A stretch of DNA of 64,000 bases from the NCBI GenBank assembly GCA_025452255.1, contig CP104975.1, forward strand, positions 186,001-250,000, read 5' to 3'. The translations under genes and the position numbers were made by a program. The notes beneath the pieces are model-generated. The model had not been told where the DNA came from. It saw nothing but the letters and a program-made list of their open reading frames with translations, and ran no database searches. Each line of letters starts with the position of its first letter. Positions within the stretch are counted from its first letter, which is position 1. Of the stretch, positions 60,592-64,000 are shown one piece after another. The DNA is from Devosia sp. A8/3-2 (GTDB lineage: Bacteria; Pseudomonadota; Alphaproteobacteria; Rhizobiales; Devosiaceae).

Positions 60592-61415
60592 TAACCGTCA
60601 GACCTACGGTTCGGCTTGCTGGGCTTTCCCTCCAAGCTCTTTTTCAGAGCTGCCATCAGGTCAATCACATTGTCCTTGGGATCGGTGGTTTGCTCGGCCT
60701 CCTTCTTGGGCATGGCCTTGCGCTTAGAAGACTTTTTGGACTTGATGATTTCGAGAAGCCGGTCTTGAACCGGATCCTTCACCATGGATTCTGACCAAGC
60801 CACCGTCCGCTGGTCGATAATTTCCTCAACCATCGACAGCAATTTGTTTTCGGGCTTTTGTGCACGGACGCTTTTGAAATACTCGTCTTCGTCGCGCACT
60901 TCATCGCCATAGCGCAGTGTCCAAAGGACAATTCCCTTGTCCCAAGGCTGCAGCATGACCGCGCGCTCACGCCCACCCAATACTAGCCGGGAAATCCCCA
61001 CGACCTTACTGTCGGACATTGCCTCGCGAATTACAGTGAAGGCCTCTTCGCCCACCTCGTCGGCCGGCACAACAAAATAGGGACTATCAAAATAGACCCA
61101 TTCGATCGTGTCCTCCTCCACGAACTCATCGATGTCGATCGTGCGGGCACTCTCGAGCTGAACGGCGTCCAGATCCTCTTCCTCGAGGATCACGTAGTCG
61201 TCTTCGCCCTTCTCATACGCTTTGGCCTGATCATCTTCGTCGACGGTCTTTCCTGAGACGGCATCGATGTAGCGCGTATAGATGCGATCACCAGTCTTGC
61301 GGTTGAGCGTGTGAAACCGGACTTTCTCTCCCTCGGTGATCGCTGGTGACAAAGTCACTGCGCAGGTTACCAGCGACAGTTTCAGATAGCCTCTCCAATA
61401 GGGTCGAGGTGCCAT
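60591..61415 (-). CDS. ku: Non-homologous end-joining protein Ku 2
   Basis: 274 residues, intact. ATG 61415 with AAAGGAGG upstream: MAPRPYWRGYLKLSLVTCAVTLSPAITEGEKVRFHTLNRKTGDRIYTRYIDAVSGKTVDEDDQAKAYE, then AMLQPWDKGIVLWTLRYGDEVRDEDEYF and a basic C-terminal tail (SKKSSKRKAMPKKEAE). Same core as Ku 1 but a distinct paralogue. Its own EcfG promoter lies 26 bp upstream. In Sinorhizobium-type genomes several ku genes coexist and heterodimers are proposed. Confidence 0.95.
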   Translation of the reverse strand: MAPRPYWRGYLKLSLVTCAVTLSPAITEGEKVRFHTLNRKTGDRIYTRYIDAVSGKTVDEDDQAKAYEKGEDDYVILEEEDLDAVQLESARTIDIDEFVEEDTIEWVYFDSPYFVVPADEVGEEAFTVIREAMSDSKVVGISRLVLGGRERAVMLQPWDKGIVLWTLRYGDEVRDEDEYFKSVRAQKPENKLLSMVEEIIDQRTVAWSESMVKDPVQDRLLEIIKSKKSSKRKAMPKKEAEQTTDPKDNVIDLMAALKKSLEGKPSKPNRRSDG

Positions 61416-61440
61416 GATCGCCTCCTTTAGACCCGAGGCA

Positions 61441-61466
61441 AACGCCAATATAGGCTGGCGTGTTCC
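61441..61466 (-). promoter_or_regulatory. EcfG-type general-stress promoter of ku 2
   Basis: On the minus strand GGAAC-N17-CGTT, exact consensus, ending 26 bp before the ATG at 61415. Confidence 0.75.
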
Positions 61467-61613
61467 CGCTGAGGACGCAGTGTTCGATGCTGCTACAACC
61501 CTGAGCGCCGATGGCAAGCCGTCAGACTATGTGCTCTGCGGGCGTCAGGCAGCGCGAGCGTTCGTAATGGCGAACTTTCGCTATTCTCCAGTACGCGCGG
61601 TGCACAATGCTTA

Positions 61614-62034
61614 CTAGGCCTCCCAGAACGCCCGCGCTTCAGGTGGCAAGCGCGCCAAGCACCTAGCGAACTCTGTCTGATCAACGTGTTTTCGCAGTGC
61701 TGCTGCGACATTCTGAATTGCCGTATCCGGCGAAAAGTTATGATGAACACGCAGTTGCTGTACCTCTCGGGACAAAGCCGACGGGTTCCAGTTTGAGGAC
61801 AATGCGTCGGCGGGGTCCCAATTCTCAATGAAGAGCGCTCGAGGTAAGGGAGGTAGTACTTGTGCAGAAATTGATCGCGTCCTGAACTTTCAGCCGTCGT
61901 CTAAAAACCTGAAGGACGCCGTGGAGCATGGTGTAAGCTTGGTTGCGCGTTTCCAAGCCGGCTTCGACCGCCGCATCCTTTAGCAAATCGTCGAATTGCT
62001 CCGACGCGCGGCGGTAGTCCTTCGGAACCGTCAT
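61614..62034 (-). CDS. DUF2267 domain protein (one frameshift)
   Basis: ATG 62034: MTVPKDYRRASEQFDDLLKDAAVEAGLETRNQAYTMLHGVLQVFRRRLKVQDAI, then, after a shift near 61865, VLPPLPRALFIENWDPADAL, LSREVQQLRVHHNFSPDTAIQNVAAALRKHVDQTEFARCLARLPPEARAFW. This is DUF2267 over its whole length (about 140 residues), a small soluble stress-linked family of unknown function. 421 nt span confirms a one-base lesion. Confidence 0.8.
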
Positions 62035-62258
62035 TGGGCCCTCGCCGAAAAACACCAAAATGGCTCGCCGTGTGATCTAAAGCGGCCTGCCAGCCCTCGA
62101 TCCGATACGTCAAGCATTTGGACCTTTTGCTTACGCTTTGGATTGAGCTTTGCTTACTCAGCGTCCAACCGCCAGAACGCATCTACGTTTGCTTACGATA
62201 GCAAGCCTAGGCATCTGACCCAGATTGCAAGTTGGACCAGCACGACCTCAGCACCAGC

Positions 62259-64000
62259 CTAGAACTCGCTCCACTCTTCTTTGACAGCCGTATTTCCACG
62301 GCTCAGATAAGTACGTGTGGCACTCTGCGCGGTCTGCCGCAGCACTGCGTTGCCGGCGGGTTGTACTGCCGCGCGTGCGTTAGCTGCCGTTTCTGCGGGC
62401 GCACTCACACGGAATATCGCCACGGCCTGATCAAGCTCGTTTGCCTGCGCCTCGGTCTGCTCGATAGCGGCGTTGGTTTGTTCAACAAGCGCTGCATTAT
62501 GCTGAGTCATTTCGTCCATATGGCGGATGGCCGAAGTGACCTCCCCGATGGCCGAAGTCTGTTCGGTGCTTGCGCTTGAAACAGCCTTCATTAGCTCATT
62601 GTTTTCCCGGACTGCTCGCAGGATCGCATCAAGCTTTTCGGCTGCCAGTGAAACCAGCTTTGTTCCGCCGCTCACCTCTGACGTGCTCTGCTCAATCAAA
62701 TGCTTCACGTCAGAGGACGCTTGAGCTGCAGATTGTGCCAATCGACGTACTTCAATGGCAACGACTGCAAACCCCTTGCCGGCCTCTCCGGCCCGTGCGG
62801 CCTCTACGGACGCGTTCAGCGCAAGCAAGTTGGTCTGGAAGGCGATGTCGTCAATTAGCCCGATGATGTCGGAGATTTTGCTAGAAGAGCTGGTGATGCG
62901 CTCCATGGCCTGATTGGCTTGGCCCATGACTTGGCCACCCTCTTCGGCAAGCTGGGCTGCTGACTTAGTGCGACCTGCAGCTTGCTCGATCTTTTGAGCA
63001 TTCTCCTTGACCGTTCCGGCCAACTGCTCCATGGCAGCCGACGTTTGCTCGATTGCCGCAGCCTGCTTTGTCGTGCGTTCCGCAAGATCGTTGGCGCCAG
63101 TCAATATCTCGCCCGTCGCTGCTTTGAGCGAACTGGATGTGCCACGCAGCGAGATAACCATTTCTGTAAGCCGTTCGCTGACGGCATTAGTGTCACCTTT
63201 CAAAGCGGCAAAGGCACCCAGATATTGCCCCTCCATTTTTTGCGTTAGGTCAGTCCGCGCTAGCGCAGAAAGTACCTTGCCGGCCTCAGCCAGTGCAGAC
63301 TCGGTGGTTTGCAGCATTTTGTTCATGTTACCAGCCACCGGTCGAGAGCAGCGTCGCCGAAGTCCTCGTTAATGCGGCTACTGAAATCACCTCCAACAGC
63401 GGCCTGAATGGTTTGCGCAAACGATGTCTGGAAGCGCTCCATTGTCGTTGCCCGCAATTCGGCCTCCTGAATGCGCTGAGCGCGTTCGGCGTCGGATAAT
63501 TGCACCGCCAAACCGTTCTGCTGAAAGACCTTCAAGGCCTTGGCCATCCGACCAAGCTCATGGTCTTGCTCGGCATTATTTATTGCCACTTGATAGTTTC
63601 CGTGTGCCAGCTCCCCCATAAGCTGGGTCATGTCTTTGAGAGCACGGGATAGCCAACGACCGGTAAAAAACGCCAAGGCTAGACCGACCACGATGCCAAA
63701 GATCGAACTGATAACGACCACGGCTTCTGTAAAATCAATCCACGACAGAGCCTGTGGGCCAAGAGTGTTCTGAGCATCCTTGGCGTGCTCGAATACTGTT
63801 TTGAGATTTTGTGACATGCTATCTGCGAGAACATCGAGCTGAGCCAAGTCGGATGTGCGGTCACCATCCCTACCTGCAGCAATAGTCTCAAATGCGGACT
63901 GATACGCCTTGGCTGTTTCTACCAGTTTGGCAAGCTCACTAAGAGCGAACGCGTCCCCTTCGAACTCGGCATAGCCGTCGGCGTCGATAGTGCCGACGTC
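62259..64000 (-). CDS. Methyl-accepting chemotaxis protein (partial at right edge; one frameshift)
   Basis: The 5' end is beyond the window. Visible order: helical sensor part ([23 protein letters not shown]..), membrane helix [30 protein letters not shown] domain ([21 protein letters not shown]), a second HAMP-like linker, then the signalling domain with the hairpin tip [46 protein letters not shown] shift near 63330 lies in the second linker. The C-terminus ends AVKEEWSEF, with no CheR-type NWETF pentapeptide but a similar acidic-aromatic end. Controls CheA activity. Confidence 0.9.

Overview
The window reads as DNA from an alphaproteobacterium of the Hyphomicrobiales, perhaps Devosia/Pelagibacterium-like. 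This rests on a Usg protein beside groESL, Ti-plasmid-type tra genes with their oriT, Omp25/RopB-type porin-like protein, HWE/HisKA_2 kinase, EcfG-type (GGAAC-N16/17-CGTT) promoters and paired ku genes. The mix of housekeeping, catabolic, conjugation and stress genes fits a large plasmid/chromid or an accessory region of a chromosome. No replication gene, rRNA or tRNA was found.

A dominant feature is single-base frame breaks: about 45 in roughly 35 otherwise well-conserved genes, including groES. One LysR gene carries two compensating indels. I read most of these as uncorrected sequencing or assembly indels. A smaller set looks truly decayed: a GNAT gene with a nonsense codon, a vapBC pair with an internal deletion, and IS, LysR, autotransporter, DUF378 and debranching-enzyme remnants.

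Layout. 0-3 kb: luxI, an atypical PhoB-like regulator and an amidohydrolase in one tight operon. 3-9.4 kb: DUF1266 gene, small genes, groESL behind a CIRCE operator, usg and two Hsp20 genes. 9.7-18.7 kb: a catabolic operon (TauD/TfdA dioxygenase, RraA-like, nitrilase, ornithine-cyclodeaminase-like, MmgE/PrpD) and a PotABCD-type uptake operon; each is preceded by the same 24-bp operator-like repeat, suggesting one regulon. 19-25 kb: orphan RES protein, small kinase-like ATPase, alpha/beta hydrolase, dead GNAT, nucleotidyltransferase-HEPN protein and LysR regulator. 25.5-35 kb: ISNCY remnant, traB-traF-traA and divergent traC-traD-traG around a Ti-type oriT, then WGR, dead vapBC and DUF736 genes.

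35-42 kb: GAF-GGDEF-EAL protein, RsgA, cytochrome P450, a secreted protein and small genes. 42-49 kb: DUF72, YciF-like ferritin-fold protein, RES-Xre toxin-antitoxin, HisKA_2 kinase with response regulator, PRC-barrel and small stress-type proteins. 49-57 kb: a possible sRNA and a ferric-siderophore ABC operon with three paralogous binding proteins. 57-64 kb: small proteins, outer-membrane protein, two convergent ku genes each with a canonical EcfG promoter, DUF2267 protein, and a methyl-accepting chemotaxis protein that runs off the right edge. The 42-62 kb stretch behaves like a general-stress island.
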